Shown: piece after piece, positions 33,311 to 43,571 of the stretch
Layout of the letters: each line of letters starts with the position of its first letter
How positions within the stretch are numbered: the first letter of the stretch is position 1
Assembly (NCBI GenBank): GCA_002376235.1
Contig: DFNX01000001.1
Span: 62,001-126,000, forward strand
Reading direction: 5' to 3'
DNA length: 64,000 bases
DNA from: Neorhizobium sp. UBA3556
GTDB lineage: Bacteria > Pseudomonadota > Alphaproteobacteria > Rhizobiales > Rhizobiaceae
Translations under genes and position numbers: made by a program
Notes under the pieces: model-generated
What the model saw: only the letters and a program-made list of their open reading frames with translations
The model's database searches: none
What the model was told of the DNA's origin: nothing

Positions 33311-36300
33311 ATGACATTCATCGTCCGCCTTCTGAAATGGACTTTGAGAGCCGCAATCGCGGCTGTCGGCGTCCTTTTCGTCATGGCGCTCGGCGTTGTT
33401 CTCTTCGTCGCTTTCACGCCCGTCGGCGGCGATATCGCTGCCAGCCGCATATCATCCCTCATCTCCACGCCGGATCGCTCGATCACATTCTCGCGGCCCG
33501 AAGGCCTGCTGACCGGCGACCTGCGCGTCGGCGCCCTGACGCTCTCCGACAGCAAGGGACCTTACGCCCAGATCAACGGCATCGAAATCGATTGGTCGCC
33601 GACAGCGCTGATCACCGGCGAGTTCCGTGCCGACCGCATTACCGCGGGCGCAATCGACATATACCGCCCGCCGGAACCAACCGCGGCAAGGCCTGCAACG
33701 ACCACCACATCATCCGGCGGCACCACCCTGCCCGTTGGCATCCGCGTGGCGCAGCTCGACCTGCCGGATATCAATCTCGCGCAAGGGTTATCCGGCCGTG
33801 ACTTCGCCCTCTCCCTGAAGGGGTCGATCGATGCGACAGGCCCGAACATTTCGCTTGATCTTCAGGCGACCCGCAAGGATGAGCCGGATGCAAAGGCGCT
33901 GGCAGATATCGTCTATGCTCCCTCCGAAAATCGCCTGACGCTCAAGGCATCCGTGTCCGAACCGCAGGGCGGACTTCTCGCTCGCCTGTTGCGCCTGCCG
34001 GGCGCTCCGGCCGTACAATTGGGCCTCGACGGCGAAGGCCCCCTGTCCAACTGGGCAGGCAGGCTCAACGGACAGGTGGATGGCCAGCCGGTCATCGCAG
34101 TCGATGGACGCCATCTCCTGGTCGACAACGGCGGCCACCGCGTCGAAATCAAGGGCGGCGGCCAGCTCGCAACCCTGATGCCGCCCGCTCTGCGCGAGCT
34201 TTTTGACGGCACGACCGATATCGATATCGCCGCAACCTATTCGAAATCCGGACGCGTCGATTTCCAGCGCGGCCAACTCACCTCCGGCGCGGTGCGCATT
34301 TCCGCCAAGGGCGCCTGGGACCCGAAAGGCGATAACAGCCTGACGGCAAGCCTTGCCGGAACCAAAGGACCGGTCGATGTCACTTGGCCGATCAACGGAC
34401 AACCCAGCAATTTCTCGCTTGAAACGCTGAACTTCACTTTGACCGGGGCAGCCACCGCCGCCCGCTTCAACGCCACGGCTTCCCTGCCCTATGCCGAACT
34501 ACCGCAAGGCACGTTCCGCCAGATCAGGTTTCAGGCTGAAAGCGAAGACCTCGATCTCGTCGAACGCGCCGGCAGCATCCGCAGCCGTGTCACGGTAGCC
34601 GATCTGAAATTCGCCAATGCCGAAATCGGTCGGGTGGTTCGCGGGCCGGTGACGCTCGATGCTCCGTTGCGCCTTGCACCTCCGGCGATCGGCCTTGATG
34701 CCGCGACCTTCGAAAGTGCTGGCTTCAACGGCACCGTCAGCGGCGCTTACGATAAATCGAAACAGGCGGTTACCGGCAACTTCCGCATGTCGGCCAATCC
34801 AAGCATCCTGCCTCCCTCTCTGGCTCCGCGCTTCGAAGGAACGATTGCGACCGAAGGTTATGTCGATTTCGTCCAGGGTGGACGGATGAGCCTCGAAAAC
34901 CTCGTCGTCAAATCGAACGCGCTGGAAGCCCATGGCAACGTCGTCATGGAAAAAGGCAACGTCTCCGGTCGCCTTGCCGGCCGCCTGCCGGATATCAAGC
35001 GCTGGCTGGGTGACGCCGAAGGTGCAGCCGGCTTCGACATCTCCGCCAAGGGTCCGCTGACCGGCGCGAATGTCAGAGCCGTCATCAATTCCGCTGAAGC
35101 CCGCCTTGCCGGCCGAAAGCTGGAAGACTTGAGCCTCGTGCTCGAAGGCACGGCAAATCCCGACGCCCCGCAGGGCCGCCTAACGGTCAATGGCGCGATC
35201 GACAGCAAGCCAATCCGCATCAGCAGCGACCTCGCGTCCGCCAATGGCGAAACCCAGGCCCCGGCGATAAATGCCGAGATCGGCCCGAATAAGCTGACGG
35301 GAGCCTTGACCTTCTCGCCGGAATTCATGCCGTCGGGCCAGTTGCAGTTCGATTTCCCGGATGTTTCCCTGCTCGCGGCCCTTGCCGCCCAGCAGGCCCA
35401 GGGTGATCTGAAAGGCTCGGTCACCTTCAACCGAGAAGGTGATACGACCGGCGCGATCATCAAGGCGAACGGTTCGGCGCTTCGGCGTGGAAATGCGGGT
35501 CTGTTGCAGCCTGCAATCGACCTGACCATCCCGGACATCAAGACGATCGCCGCACAGGGATCCATCCGTGCCGCACGTCTGGGAACGGACGCCATATTCC
35601 TTGAAGGTCTGAATGTCGGGCTTAATCATTCGGGCACGACCACCTCGATCGATCTTTCCGCCAATTACGATGGCGCTCCGCTGACCACCGCGGCATCGAT
35701 CGATACGGCTGGCGGCCTCGCCATCGGAATCCAGAGTTTCGAGGCAACCCCGCGCAAGATCCCCGTCCGGCTCGCCGGCCCGACGCGGATCGTCATCGAA
35801 AACGGTGGCGCTCGCCTGTCCGACTTCACGCTCGCGACCGGCACCGGAAGCGTCGCGGTCAGTGGCACTGCCGGCTCCACGCTCGATATCGCGGCAAAGA
35901 TAAACGCGCTGCCGGCAAGCCTTCTCAACACCTTCCTGCCGACCATCCATGCAGCGGGAAACATTTCGGGCACGATCAATGCAACGGGCACAAGTTCTGC
36001 TCCCGCCATACGGTATGATTTAGAATGGAGTGATGCCCAGCTTCGCCAGATGCGCGATGCTGGCATCAGTCCGTTTCGCATCTCTGCAGCTGGCACCTTC
36101 GCAAATGGCGCAGTCACACTAGAACAGACGCGCGTTTCCGGCGGCGGCGGCATGGAAATCACCGCAGACGGCAAGGTGCTTCTCAACGAAGCCGGCGGCC
36201 CGGCGCTGAACGTCAATGCCCGCGCCAAGGCCATTCCTGCAAGTCTCGCCAACGCCTTCGTCCCGAACCTCGGCGCTCAGGGCATGATCTCCGGCACGGT

Positions 36301-37807
36301 GACGGCCACCGGCACGCCTCAGGCACCCGCCGTCCGCTACGATCTGCGCTGGGACAATGCTGCCGTCAGCCAGACGACAGGCGCAGGTGTGGCCGCAGTC
36401 GACATCACCGCCGCAGGCACATTCCAGGATGGGCGCGTTACCGTAGACACCCGCCTTTCCGGCGGCGGCGGCATCGCGCTTTCAGGCGGCGGTTCGGCCG
36501 TGATAACCGGCGACAGGCCGCTCGATCTCAAATTTTCCGGCAGCATTCCCTTTTCCATTCTTGCCGGTCAACTTGCAGCACAGGGCTTCGTTCTAGAAGG
36601 CACCGGCAATGTCGATATCGCTGTCCGCGGTAACGCCGCGTCGCCGGCGATCACCGGCACGCTCGCGACATCCGGCTCTCGCTTCATCGATGTCCGCCGT
36701 AACCTTGCCATCAATGCGCTCAACGCCAATATCGCGCTCGATGGCAAGACAGCGCGCCTCTCCGGTGTCTCTGGCTCCTTGTCCGGCGGCGGCACTGTCA
36801 CGGTTGATGGCACAGTCGGCATCGAACCGGCATCCGGCTTCCCCGCAGACCTGACGATCAGGCTGGCGCAGGCAAGCTATGCGGATGGCACCCTGTTCGC
36901 CGTCACGGCCGACGGCACCCTCACCTTCAAGGGCCCGGTCATGTCCGGCCCCACGCTCGGCGGCGATATCGCGCTGACCAAGGCCTCGATCACGGTACCC
37001 GCCAAGCTGCCGACCTCGCTGCGCTCCGTCGATATCCGCCATCGCAACGCGCCGGCTGCGGTTCTGCGACAGATGGAAGAGATACGGCCGAAGCAGGCAT
37101 CCGGCAGCTCCAACCCGATCAAGCTCGAATTAAAGGTGCGCGCCCCGAATGGCATCTTCGTCCGTGGCCGCGGTATCGATGCCGAACTCGGTGGAGAACT
37201 GACCGTTGCCGGCACCGCCATCGAGCCGCAGGTGTCGGGCGGCTTCGAGATGCGCCGTGGCCGCATCATCATCCTGACGAAACGTCTCGATTTCACCGAG
37301 GGCGACATCACTTTCGGCGGCGGCCTGATCCCGGTTCTCAACATGTCGGCCGATACGACATCAGGCTCGACCACGATCACCGTCGGCGTCACGGGAATGG
37401 CCGACGATCCGACGATCGCCTTCACATCCTCTCCGAGCTTGCCGCAGGATGAGGTTATGGCCCAGTTGATCTTCGGCCAGTCCATGTCGCGTCTCTCGCC
37501 ACTGCAGATCGCACAGTTGGCCGATGCCGTCAGTCAGCTGGCCGGTGGTGGCTCGACCTCGCTTCTGCAGACGCTGCGCAGCAATCTTGGCGTCGATGAT
37601 CTGGACGTCAATACGGATGCGGCTGGCCAGACGACGGTTTCCGTTGGCCGTTACATCAACAACCGCACCTATCTACAAGTTGAGCAGGGCGGCGAAGGCG
37701 GAGCCCAGGCAACGATCAATCTCGATGTTGGTCGTGGCGTAAAACTCAAGGCCGGAGCCGGTACTGAAGGCGGCAAGGCCGGTATCTTCTACGAAAAGGA
37801 ATATTGA
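33311..37807 (+). CDS. tamB: TamB translocation and assembly module protein
   Basis: The 1,498-residue protein begins with a single membrane anchor (residues 13-36, AAIAAVGVLFVMALGVVLFVAF). A very long beta-rich periplasmic body of repeated units follows (for example KVLLNEAGGPALNVNARAKAIPAS and a near-duplicate block later), and the C-terminal DUF490/TamB domain ends with GIFYEKEY. TamB spans the periplasm as a taco-like beta-solenoid and works with TamA. The length is normal. The tandem blocks near residues 860-1040 look like internal duplication of repeat units. Confidence 0.93.
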   Translation: MTFIVRLLKWTLRAAIAAVGVLFVMALGVVLFVAFTPVGGDIAASRISSLISTPDRSITFSRPEGLLTGDLRVGALTLSDSKGPYAQINGIEIDWSPTALITGEFRADRITAGAIDIYRPPEPTAARPATTTTSSGGTTLPVGIRVAQLDLPDINLAQGLSGRDFALSLKGSIDATGPNISLDLQATRKDEPDAKALADIVYAPSENRLTLKASVSEPQGGLLARLLRLPGAPAVQLGLDGEGPLSNWAGRLNGQVDGQPVIAVDGRHLLVDNGGHRVEIKGGGQLATLMPPALRELFDGTTDIDIAATYSKSGRVDFQRGQLTSGAVRISAKGAWDPKGDNSLTASLAGTKGPVDVTWPINGQPSNFSLETLNFTLTGAATAARFNATASLPYAELPQGTFRQIRFQAESEDLDLVERAGSIRSRVTVADLKFANAEIGRVVRGPVTLDAPLRLAPPAIGLDAATFESAGFNGTVSGAYDKSKQAVTGNFRMSANPSILPPSLAPRFEGTIATEGYVDFVQGGRMSLENLVVKSNALEAHGNVVMEKGNVSGRLAGRLPDIKRWLGDAEGAAGFDISAKGPLTGANVRAVINSAEARLAGRKLEDLSLVLEGTANPDAPQGRLTVNGAIDSKPIRISSDLASANGETQAPAINAEIGPNKLTGALTFSPEFMPSGQLQFDFPDVSLLAALAAQQAQGDLKGSVTFNREGDTTGAIIKANGSALRRGNAGLLQPAIDLTIPDIKTIAAQGSIRAARLGTDAIFLEGLNVGLNHSGTTTSIDLSANYDGAPLTTAASIDTAGGLAIGIQSFEATPRKIPVRLAGPTRIVIENGGARLSDFTLATGTGSVAVSGTAGSTLDIAAKINALPASLLNTFLPTIHAAGNISGTINATGTSSAPAIRYDLEWSDAQLRQMRDAGISPFRISAAGTFANGAVTLEQTRVSGGGGMEITADGKVLLNEAGGPALNVNARAKAIPASLANAFVPNLGAQGMISGTVTATGTPQAPAVRYDLRWDNAAVSQTTGAGVAAVDITAAGTFQDGRVTVDTRLSGGGGIALSGGGSAVITGDRPLDLKFSGSIPFSILAGQLAAQGFVLEGTGNVDIAVRGNAASPAITGTLATSGSRFIDVRRNLAINALNANIALDGKTARLSGVSGSLSGGGTVTVDGTVGIEPASGFPADLTIRLAQASYADGTLFAVTADGTLTFKGPVMSGPTLGGDIALTKASITVPAKLPTSLRSVDIRHRNAPAAVLRQMEEIRPKQASGSSNPIKLELKVRAPNGIFVRGRGIDAELGGELTVAGTAIEPQVSGGFEMRRGRIIILTKRLDFTEGDITFGGGLIPVLNMSADTTSGSTTITVGVTGMADDPTIAFTSSPSLPQDEVMAQLIFGQSMSRLSPLQIAQLADAVSQLAGGGSTSLLQTLRSNLGVDDLDVNTDAAGQTTVSVGRYINNRTYLQVEQGGEGGAQATINLDVGRGVKLKAGAGTEGGKAGIFYEKEY

Positions 37808-37823
37808 GGCGCTCGGACGAGGA

Positions 37824-37850
37824 ATAGACCGCGCTTTTGCGGTCTATGAT
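37824..37850 (+). terminator. Probable terminator after tamB
   Basis: Perfect 9-bp arms 37824-37832 and 37839-37847 around GCTTTT, but only a weak T-rich tail (GATTTATG). Confidence 0.6.
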
Positions 37851-38005
37851 TTATGTTTGAGCAATAATCCCCAGCTAAAGTCGGCATCGCGCGATCTGAG
37901 ATTCGCCGTGCTTCGGTGCCGGACCGCGACGTGATGAGGATTTGCGCCTGAATTCGTCAGGCACGGTGATCGTCGCGCAAGTAACGGACAGCTGGGGTAT
38001 TTCTG

Positions 38006-38485
38006 ATGGCGACCACGATCAATTCCACCATGTATAACGGCGAAGTGCTTGAGATCATCGCCTTTCGTCTTCACGATCAGGAGTTCTGCGTCAAGACGAC
38101 GTCGATACGCGAAATCCGTGGTTGGGCGCCTTCCACGCCTCTCCCCCACGCCCCGAAGGACGTCATCGGCGTCATGAACCTGCGCGGATCGGTAATTCCG
38201 ATCATCGACCTCGCCTACAAGCTGGGTATGAAGAGCACTGTTGCCAATGAGCGCAGCGCCATCGTCGTTGCAGAAGTCCACAACATGGTCATCGGCATGC
38301 TGGTCGACCGGGTCTCCGATATCCTGACCATTCCCTCGAGCCAGGTTCAGCCGGTTCCCGAAGTCTCCGCCTCCTTCGACAAGTCTTTCTCCGAAGGCAT
38401 TATCGCCAACGAGATCGGCATGATTTGCTTCCTGAACCTCTCCAAGATGTTCAAGGGCACCGAACTCGAAGATATCGCTGCCTGA
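38006..38485 (+). CDS. cheW: Chemotaxis coupling protein CheW
   Basis: The 159-residue protein is a single CheW domain: EIIAFRLHDQEFCVKTTSIREIRGW, VMNLRGSVIPIIDLAYKLGM, and VVAEVHNMVIGMLVDRVSDIL. It links chemoreceptors to the CheA kinase. The receptor gene follows 206 bases downstream after a terminator. cheA and the rest of the chemotaxis operon are not in the window, so this pair is an orphan chemosensory locus. Confidence 0.93.
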   Translation: MATTINSTMYNGEVLEIIAFRLHDQEFCVKTTSIREIRGWAPSTPLPHAPKDVIGVMNLRGSVIPIIDLAYKLGMKSTVANERSAIVVAEVHNMVIGMLVDRVSDILTIPSSQVQPVPEVSASFDKSFSEGIIANEIGMICFLNLSKMFKGTELEDIAA

Positions 38486-38512
38486 GGCAGTCTATTGGTA
38501 GAATAATAGTCA

Positions 38513-38543
38513 AGGAGCCGCGAATACGCGGCTCTTATTGTTT
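38513..38543 (+). terminator. Rho-independent terminator after cheW
   Basis: Arms GAGCCGCG 38515-38522 and CGCGGCTC 38527-38534 around AATA, followed by TTATTGTTT. Confidence 0.75.
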
Positions 38544-38691
38544 CCGGGCTAATAATTGTAGTTTTAATAAAGATCGCATTAATTTTTTGATGTCCTAATA
38601 TAAATGGAAGATCAGCGCGTTGAAAGACAGCGCAGCCTCCATTGAAGAGATGGCAGTAACCGCCACAAGGTTACGTCTGAGGGACAAGAAA

Positions 38692-40587
38692 ATGCTGGGA
38701 CTGGGCAAGGCAGCGGGAGCACTGGATGCGCTCGCCGCGATATCGCGATCGCAAGCAGTCATCGAATTCGACGTTAGTGGAAACATTCTGAACGCCAATC
38801 CCAATTTCTGCGAAGCGCTGGGGTATTCGCTTGCCGAAATCAAGGGCAAGCATCACCGCATATTCTGCGAGCAGGAATACGCCGCATCGGCCGAATACAA
38901 AGCCTTCTGGGCCAATCTTGCCGCCGGCAATTTCGACGCCAGGGAATACAAGCGGATCACCAAGTCAGGACGCGGGATCTGGATACAGGCCTCCTACAAC
39001 CCTGTCTCGCGCGGCGGCAAACCCTACAAGGTCATCAAGCTTGCCACCGATATAACAGCAGCAAAGATCAAGGCGACCGAGGACGCCGCCAAGCTTTCCG
39101 CCATCAGCCGTTCGCAAGCCGTCATCGAATTTCTGCCCGACGGCACCATCCTTGAGGCAAATGAAAACTTCTGCGTGGGCCTGGGTTACGACCTCTCGGA
39201 GATCAAAGGCAAACATCACCGGATGTTCTGCGAACCCGGTTATGCGGCCTCGCGGGACTATGCGGAATTCTGGCCACGCCTTGCCAAAGGAGAATTCATC
39301 GCCGACGAATTCGTACGTTACGGCAAGGGCGGCAAGGAGATCTGGATCCAGGCAGCCTATAACCCGATCACCGACCTGAACGGCAAAGTCTGCAAGGTGG
39401 TGAAATTCGCAACCGACGTGACCCCACGCATGAGCGCCATCGGCCTGCTCGGCACCGGTCTTCGGGATCTCGCCGACGGCAAGCTCGATCAGTCGATCGA
39501 TACCCGCTTCGTGCCCAGCATGGAATCGACCCGGCAGGACTTCAATTCGGTTGCCACCAAGCTGCGCGACGCCATGAAAGTCGTCTCGCAGAACGCCTCC
39601 GGCATCGCCTCGGCCTCGAGCGAAATCCGCGACGCGTCTCAGGAACTGGCAAAACGCACAGAGCAACAGGCCGCATCGCTGGAAGAAGCAGCAGCGGCAT
39701 TGGAAGAGATCACTCGAACGGTAGGCGATTCCAGCCATCGGGCCGAAGAAGCCGGTCGACTTGTCACCAACACCCGCCAAAATGCCGAACAGTCCGGCCT
39801 CGTCGTTCAGCAGGCAATCGCCGCCATGGACGAGATCGCCAAGTCCTCCAACGAAATTACCAACATTATCGGCGTCATCGACGATATCGCTTTCCAGACC
39901 AACCTGCTGGCGCTGAATGCCGGCGTCGAGGCTGCCCGCGCAGGCGAGGCCGGCAAGGGTTTTGCGGTCGTAGCCCAGGAGGTGCGCGAACTGGCGCAAC
40001 GCTCAGCCAAGGCTGCCAAGGAGATCAAGACGCTGATCAACACCTCCAGCCATCAGGTCTCGGGCGGCGTCGAACTCGTCGGCCGCACAGGCGGCTCCTT
40101 GCGGGATATCCTCGATCAGGTCTCCAGCATTCACCACAACGTCTCCGCCATCGTCGAGGGTTCCCGCGAACAGGCATCAAGCCTTGCGCGAGATCAGCCA
40201 GGCGGTGACCCATATGGATCAGGCGACGCAGCAGAACGCTGCCATGGTGGAAGAAACGACAGCCGCAAGCCACTCGCTGGCAAGCGAGGCCCAGAGCCTA
40301 CGAGATCTGCTGATGCAGTTCGATATCGGAGAAGGCACGCGGCTAACATCTCGGCCAGTTGCCCAGACCGCATCCCAAACCACCCACGCCGGCACAGCCC
40401 CGTTGAGAATGGCTCATGCCAATCTCAAGAAAGCGGCCGGCTGGGAAGATTTCTGAGCAGAAACGGAAAGGGGGAGGCCAATCGGGCCTCCCCCAGTTTC
40501 AGTCCTTCGCCTCGAACGGAGCGGGACGGCGGCCTGCCCCCTGTCGTTCCAGCATCCAGCCAGGATATTCGGGCATCAGCGCACTGA
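38692..40587 (+). CDS. Soluble double-PAS methyl-accepting chemotaxis protein, 3' end frameshifted
   Basis: From the ATG at 38692 (GAGGGA seven bases upstream) the protein begins MLGLGKAAGALDALAAISRS. Two nearly identical PAS domains (about residues 15-130 and 135-255) precede a HAMP-like linker and the MCP signalling domain with the conserved tip DDIAFQTNLLALNAGVEAARAG. No membrane helix, so it senses a cytosolic cue. After EGSREQASSL near 40183 the family sequence (REISQAVTHMDQATQQNAAMVEE) continues in the next frame and stops at 40456. One extra base in GCCTT 40181-40185 explains this. As sequenced, the frame runs on to 40587 and overlaps the next gene's 3' end. Confidence 0.8.
   Translation: MLGLGKAAGALDALAAISRSQAVIEFDVSGNILNANPNFCEALGYSLAEIKGKHHRIFCEQEYAASAEYKAFWANLAAGNFDAREYKRITKSGRGIWIQASYNPVSRGGKPYKVIKLATDITAAKIKATEDAAKLSAISRSQAVIEFLPDGTILEANENFCVGLGYDLSEIKGKHHRMFCEPGYAASRDYAEFWPRLAKGEFIADEFVRYGKGGKEIWIQAAYNPITDLNGKVCKVVKFATDVTPRMSAIGLLGTGLRDLADGKLDQSIDTRFVPSMESTRQDFNSVATKLRDAMKVVSQNASGIASASSEIRDASQELAKRTEQQAASLEEAAAALEEITRTVGDSSHRAEEAGRLVTNTRQNAEQSGLVVQQAIAAMDEIAKSSNEITNIIGVIDDIAFQTNLLALNAGVEAARAGEAGKGFAVVAQEVRELAQRSAKAAKEIKTLINTSSHQVSGGVELVGRTGGSLRDILDQVSSIHHNVSAIVEGSREQASSLARDQPGGDPYGSGDAAERCHGGRNDSRKPLAGKRGPEPTRSADAVRYRRRHAANISASCPDRIPNHPRRHSPVENGSCQSQESGRLGRFLSRNGKGEANRASPSFSPSPRTERDGGLPPVVPASSQDIRASAH
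40470..40494. terminator. Bidirectional terminator between the receptor and aldo/keto reductase genes
   Basis: Perfect 10-bp arms GGGGGAGGCC 40470-40479 and GGCCTCCCCC 40485-40494 around a 5-base loop. The receptor's unshifted stop at 40456 lies just before it, which supports that frame as the original. Confidence 0.7.
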
Positions 40588-41548
40588 CCTCATCAAGCGT
40601 CTTCAGGTCTCCCGCATCGAGCTTCACCGAAACGGCCTTCAGGTTTTCATCAAGCTGCTCGATCCGCTTGGCACCGATGATGACACTGGTAACGAACGGC
40701 TTGGCGAGGATATAGGCGAGCGCCACGGCCGCCACGCTCGTGTCATGCTTGGTCGCCATCTCTCGCATCGCGGCAACACAGGCCCAGGCGCGGTAATTGT
40801 CCACCGGCGGAAAATCGAACTCCTGCCGCCGTCCCTCGCCATTGCCTGGCGCACCGGGGCCATATTTGCCGGAAAGCAGGCCGCCGGCCAGTGGTGACCA
40901 CACCATCAGCCCGAGTTTTTCCTCCTGCATCATCGGTACGATCTCGCGCTCCAGATCACGGCCGGCAATCGAATAATAGGCCTGCACAGTTTCGAAGCGG
41001 GCAAACCCACGCCGTTCCGAAATGCCGAGCGCCTTGGCAATCCGCCATGCCGCCCAGTTGGAAAGCCCGATGTAGCGAACCAGCCCGCGCGAGACGAGAT
41101 CGTCCAGCGCCCTCAATGTCTCGTCGATCGGCGTGACGGTATCCGTACCGTGTATCTGGTAGAGATCGATATGATCCACCTGCAGCCGCTCAAGGCTCTT
41201 CTCGACAGAATCCATGATATGCCCGCGCGACGCACCCCGGTCGTTCGGCTTGTCGCCCATCTGCCCCAAGAATTTGGTCGCGATCACGATGTCCTTGCGG
41301 GCAATACCGACATTGCGGATGGCCTGACCAAGCATCCGCTCCGAATTTCCGAAAGAATAGACATCGGCCGTATCGACGAAATTGACACCGGCCTTGATCG
41401 AACGATCGAGGATACGATCCGCCGCGTCTTGATCGACCCCGGCGATCTTGCCCCACAGCGCCGCATTGCCGGCCTCACCGAAGGTCATCGTACCAAGGCA
41501 CAGTTCGGATACGAACAGCCCTGTATTGCCCAATTGATTGTATCGCAT
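40499..41548 (-). CDS. Aldo/keto reductase
   Basis: The 349-residue protein begins MRYNQLGNTGLFVSELCLGTMTFG. It has the AKR catalytic set: D of FVDTADVYSFGNSE with Y, K in VIATKFLGQ, and H in LYQIHGTDTVTP. A C-terminal cofactor segment SVIIGAKRIEQLDENL is present. The family reduces aldehydes and ketones with NADPH. The ATG at 41546-41548 with GGAG upstream is preferred to a longer start. The substrate is unknown. It is convergent with the chemoreceptor gene. Confidence 0.9.
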   Translation of the reverse strand: MRYNQLGNTGLFVSELCLGTMTFGEAGNAALWGKIAGVDQDAADRILDRSIKAGVNFVDTADVYSFGNSERMLGQAIRNVGIARKDIVIATKFLGQMGDKPNDRGASRGHIMDSVEKSLERLQVDHIDLYQIHGTDTVTPIDETLRALDDLVSRGLVRYIGLSNWAAWRIAKALGISERRGFARFETVQAYYSIAGRDLEREIVPMMQEEKLGLMVWSPLAGGLLSGKYGPGAPGNGEGRRQEFDFPPVDNYRAWACVAAMREMATKHDTSVAAVALAYILAKPFVTSVIIGAKRIEQLDENLKAVSVKLDAGDLKTLDEVSALMPEYPGWMLERQGAGRRPAPFEAKD

Positions 41549-41723
41549 GAACGGCTCCATCTGGGAGATATGTATATGAAATGAGAAGGTGCCCCTGCCG
41601 CAGGACTGCACAGTCCGCGAAAGACACGGAGCATCAATAACCGACCTTCATCGGTTTTGCAATATAAACGGAGGAGGCTCCGCTTACAAAAATCTGCCTG
41701 ACACGAGCTTCAGGTCAAAGCAG

Positions 41724-42551
41724 TCACGCAACGTCGGCGACTGAACCCGTCTCGATACGCTCCGCACCGCCAAATATCTCGAAATCCTCGCCACGCGTCA
41801 GCGCCACGAGCGTCATGCCAGCTTCTTCTGCGGTGCGAATGGCAAGCGCTGTCGGCGCCGAAATCGCAACCAGCGTCGAGCTTCCGAGGATTGCCGTCTT
41901 CTGCACCATCTCCACCGAAATGCGGCTGGTGACGACGACAATGCCCTCAGCACCCTTTCTCCCGGCACGAAACACCGCTCCGGCAAGCTTGTCGAGCGCG
42001 TTATGCCGGCCGACATCCTCGCGAACGGCAATCAGCCCCTCGCCGGGAATGAAGAAGCCCGCACCGTGCACGGCCCGCGTTTCGGCATGCAGCGGCTGCG
42101 CCCCGTTCAGCGCCGCCATGGCGTCGGTAATATCCTTCGGCGTCAACGACATCCGGATCGCAGAAACATCCGGCACGACACGCATGGCCTGCTCGATCGA
42201 CTCGATGCCGCATAGCCCACAGCCCACCGGGCCAGCCATATGCCGCCGCCGGGTGCGGAGCGCATCCTCCTTGTCTTCCGCCAACAGGACCTGCACGTCG
42301 AGACCCTGCCCCTCGTCCAGAACCATGATGTCCTCGATCTCGGCCACGGAGCTAATGATGCCCTCCGTCAGGCTGAAACCGACAGCGAAATCTTCGAGAT
42401 CCGCCGGCGTCCCCATCATCACCGCATGGGTGGAACCACCATAGGAAAACGCGATCGGCACCTCCTCGGGCACCGAGCGCGAGCCAGCGCGAACAACGCC
42501 ATTGCGGCGAATGATTTCCTGCGCGACGGTGGTCGTCCTGAAGCCGGCCAT
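41724..42551 (-). CDS. fdhD: Formate dehydrogenase accessory sulfurtransferase FdhD
   Basis: The 275-residue protein has the CxxC sulfur-transfer motif CGLCG in GPVGCGLCGIES, and the FdhD sequences VGRHNALDKLAGAV and VTSRISVEMVQKTA. FdhD passes sulfur from a desulfurase to the molybdenum cofactor of formate dehydrogenase. AAGGAGA precedes the ATG at 42551. No formate dehydrogenase subunit gene is visible in the window; a LysR gene lies upstream on the same strand. Confidence 0.93.
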   Translation of the reverse strand: MAGFRTTTVAQEIIRRNGVVRAGSRSVPEEVPIAFSYGGSTHAVMMGTPADLEDFAVGFSLTEGIISSVAEIEDIMVLDEGQGLDVQVLLAEDKEDALRTRRRHMAGPVGCGLCGIESIEQAMRVVPDVSAIRMSLTPKDITDAMAALNGAQPLHAETRAVHGAGFFIPGEGLIAVREDVGRHNALDKLAGAVFRAGRKGAEGIVVVTSRISVEMVQKTAILGSSTLVAISAPTALAIRTAEEAGMTLVALTRGEDFEIFGGAERIETGSVADVA

Positions 42552-42674
42552 CGGCTCTCCTTGATCTTCTATCATCGATGCGCTTATCCGCGCCGCCTCT
42601 GAGAGGCATCGATATTATGAAATGCTTCGGGCTTAAGCCGCCAGTTCATGCGCGTCGACCCTGGAGCTGAAAAA

Positions 42675-43571
42675 CTATGCCTCCGAAGCATCCAGCGCAA
42701 GCCCGCGTGCCTCGTGCAGCAAGGCGGAAACCAGCGGCGTAAATGGCTCACGATAAGGTGCCACAAGCCCCACCATATGCTTCGCCTCCGGCTCTACGAT
42801 CGGGATCATGCGCAGGCTCTTGGTAAAACCGAAGGATTTCGCCACATTGCGCGGCATGATGCTGGCCCAGCGACCGGTCGCCACATGCGAAAGCAGCACA
42901 ACCATGGAATTCGATTCCAGCATCGGCGTAATCGAGACACCTGCATTGGTCAGATGCTGGTTGATGATCCTGCGGTTCTGCATGTCCGGTGTCAGCAGGC
43001 ACAAACGCATATCCGCCATATCGGCCCAGCTAACGCTCTCGCGATCGGCATGAGGCGTACCCTCGGCCGTTACCAGCGTATAATTTTCCGAATAGAGCGG
43101 AACGCTGGTCACGCGACCGAGCGGCTCGTTATCCAGATAAGTGATGCCGGCATCGATCTCGAAATCGTCGAGCTGTGACAGCACCTGCAGCGAATTGCGT
43201 GAGACGATCGAGAAGGTCACGTTCGGATGCTTTTCCTGAAAAGGCTCCGTCAGCCGCGGCACCATGGCAAGCGCGGTCGGAATGACGGCGAGCCTGATAT
43301 GCCCTGCCAACCCCTTGCGCGCCGCCCGCATCTCTTCACGCATTGTGCGGGCATCGCCGACGATGCGTTTTGCCCATTCCAGCACCCGCTGCCCTTCCGG
43401 CGTCAGCCCCTGATAGCGCGATCCGCGCACCACGAGCTGAACACCAAGCTGTTCCTCCAGGTGCCGGATGGCGGCAGAAAGCGAAGGCTGAGCGATGCCG
43501 CATTCCTCGGCAGCGTGCCCGAAATGACCTTCCCGCGCCAGAACGATGAAGAATTCCAGCTTGTCGATCAT
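42675..43571 (-). CDS. LysR-family transcriptional regulator
   Basis: The 298-residue regulator has an N-terminal helix-turn-helix (FFIVLAREGHFGHAAEECGIAQPSLSAAIRHLEEQLG) and a LysR substrate-binding domain. Its start overlaps the end of the PhnD-like gene by 4 bases, so they are one transcript. In rhizobia a comparable LysR/PhnD-like pair often sits near formate dehydrogenase genes; here only fdhD is next to it. That role is inferred from memory of neighbours. Confidence 0.9.
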   Translation of the reverse strand: MIDKLEFFIVLAREGHFGHAAEECGIAQPSLSAAIRHLEEQLGVQLVVRGSRYQGLTPEGQRVLEWAKRIVGDARTMREEMRAARKGLAGHIRLAVIPTALAMVPRLTEPFQEKHPNVTFSIVSRNSLQVLSQLDDFEIDAGITYLDNEPLGRVTSVPLYSENYTLVTAEGTPHADRESVSWADMADMRLCLLTPDMQNRRIINQHLTNAGVSITPMLESNSMVVLLSHVATGRWASIMPRNVAKSFGFTKSLRMIPIVEPEAKHMVGLVAPYREPFTPLVSALLHEARGLALDASEA

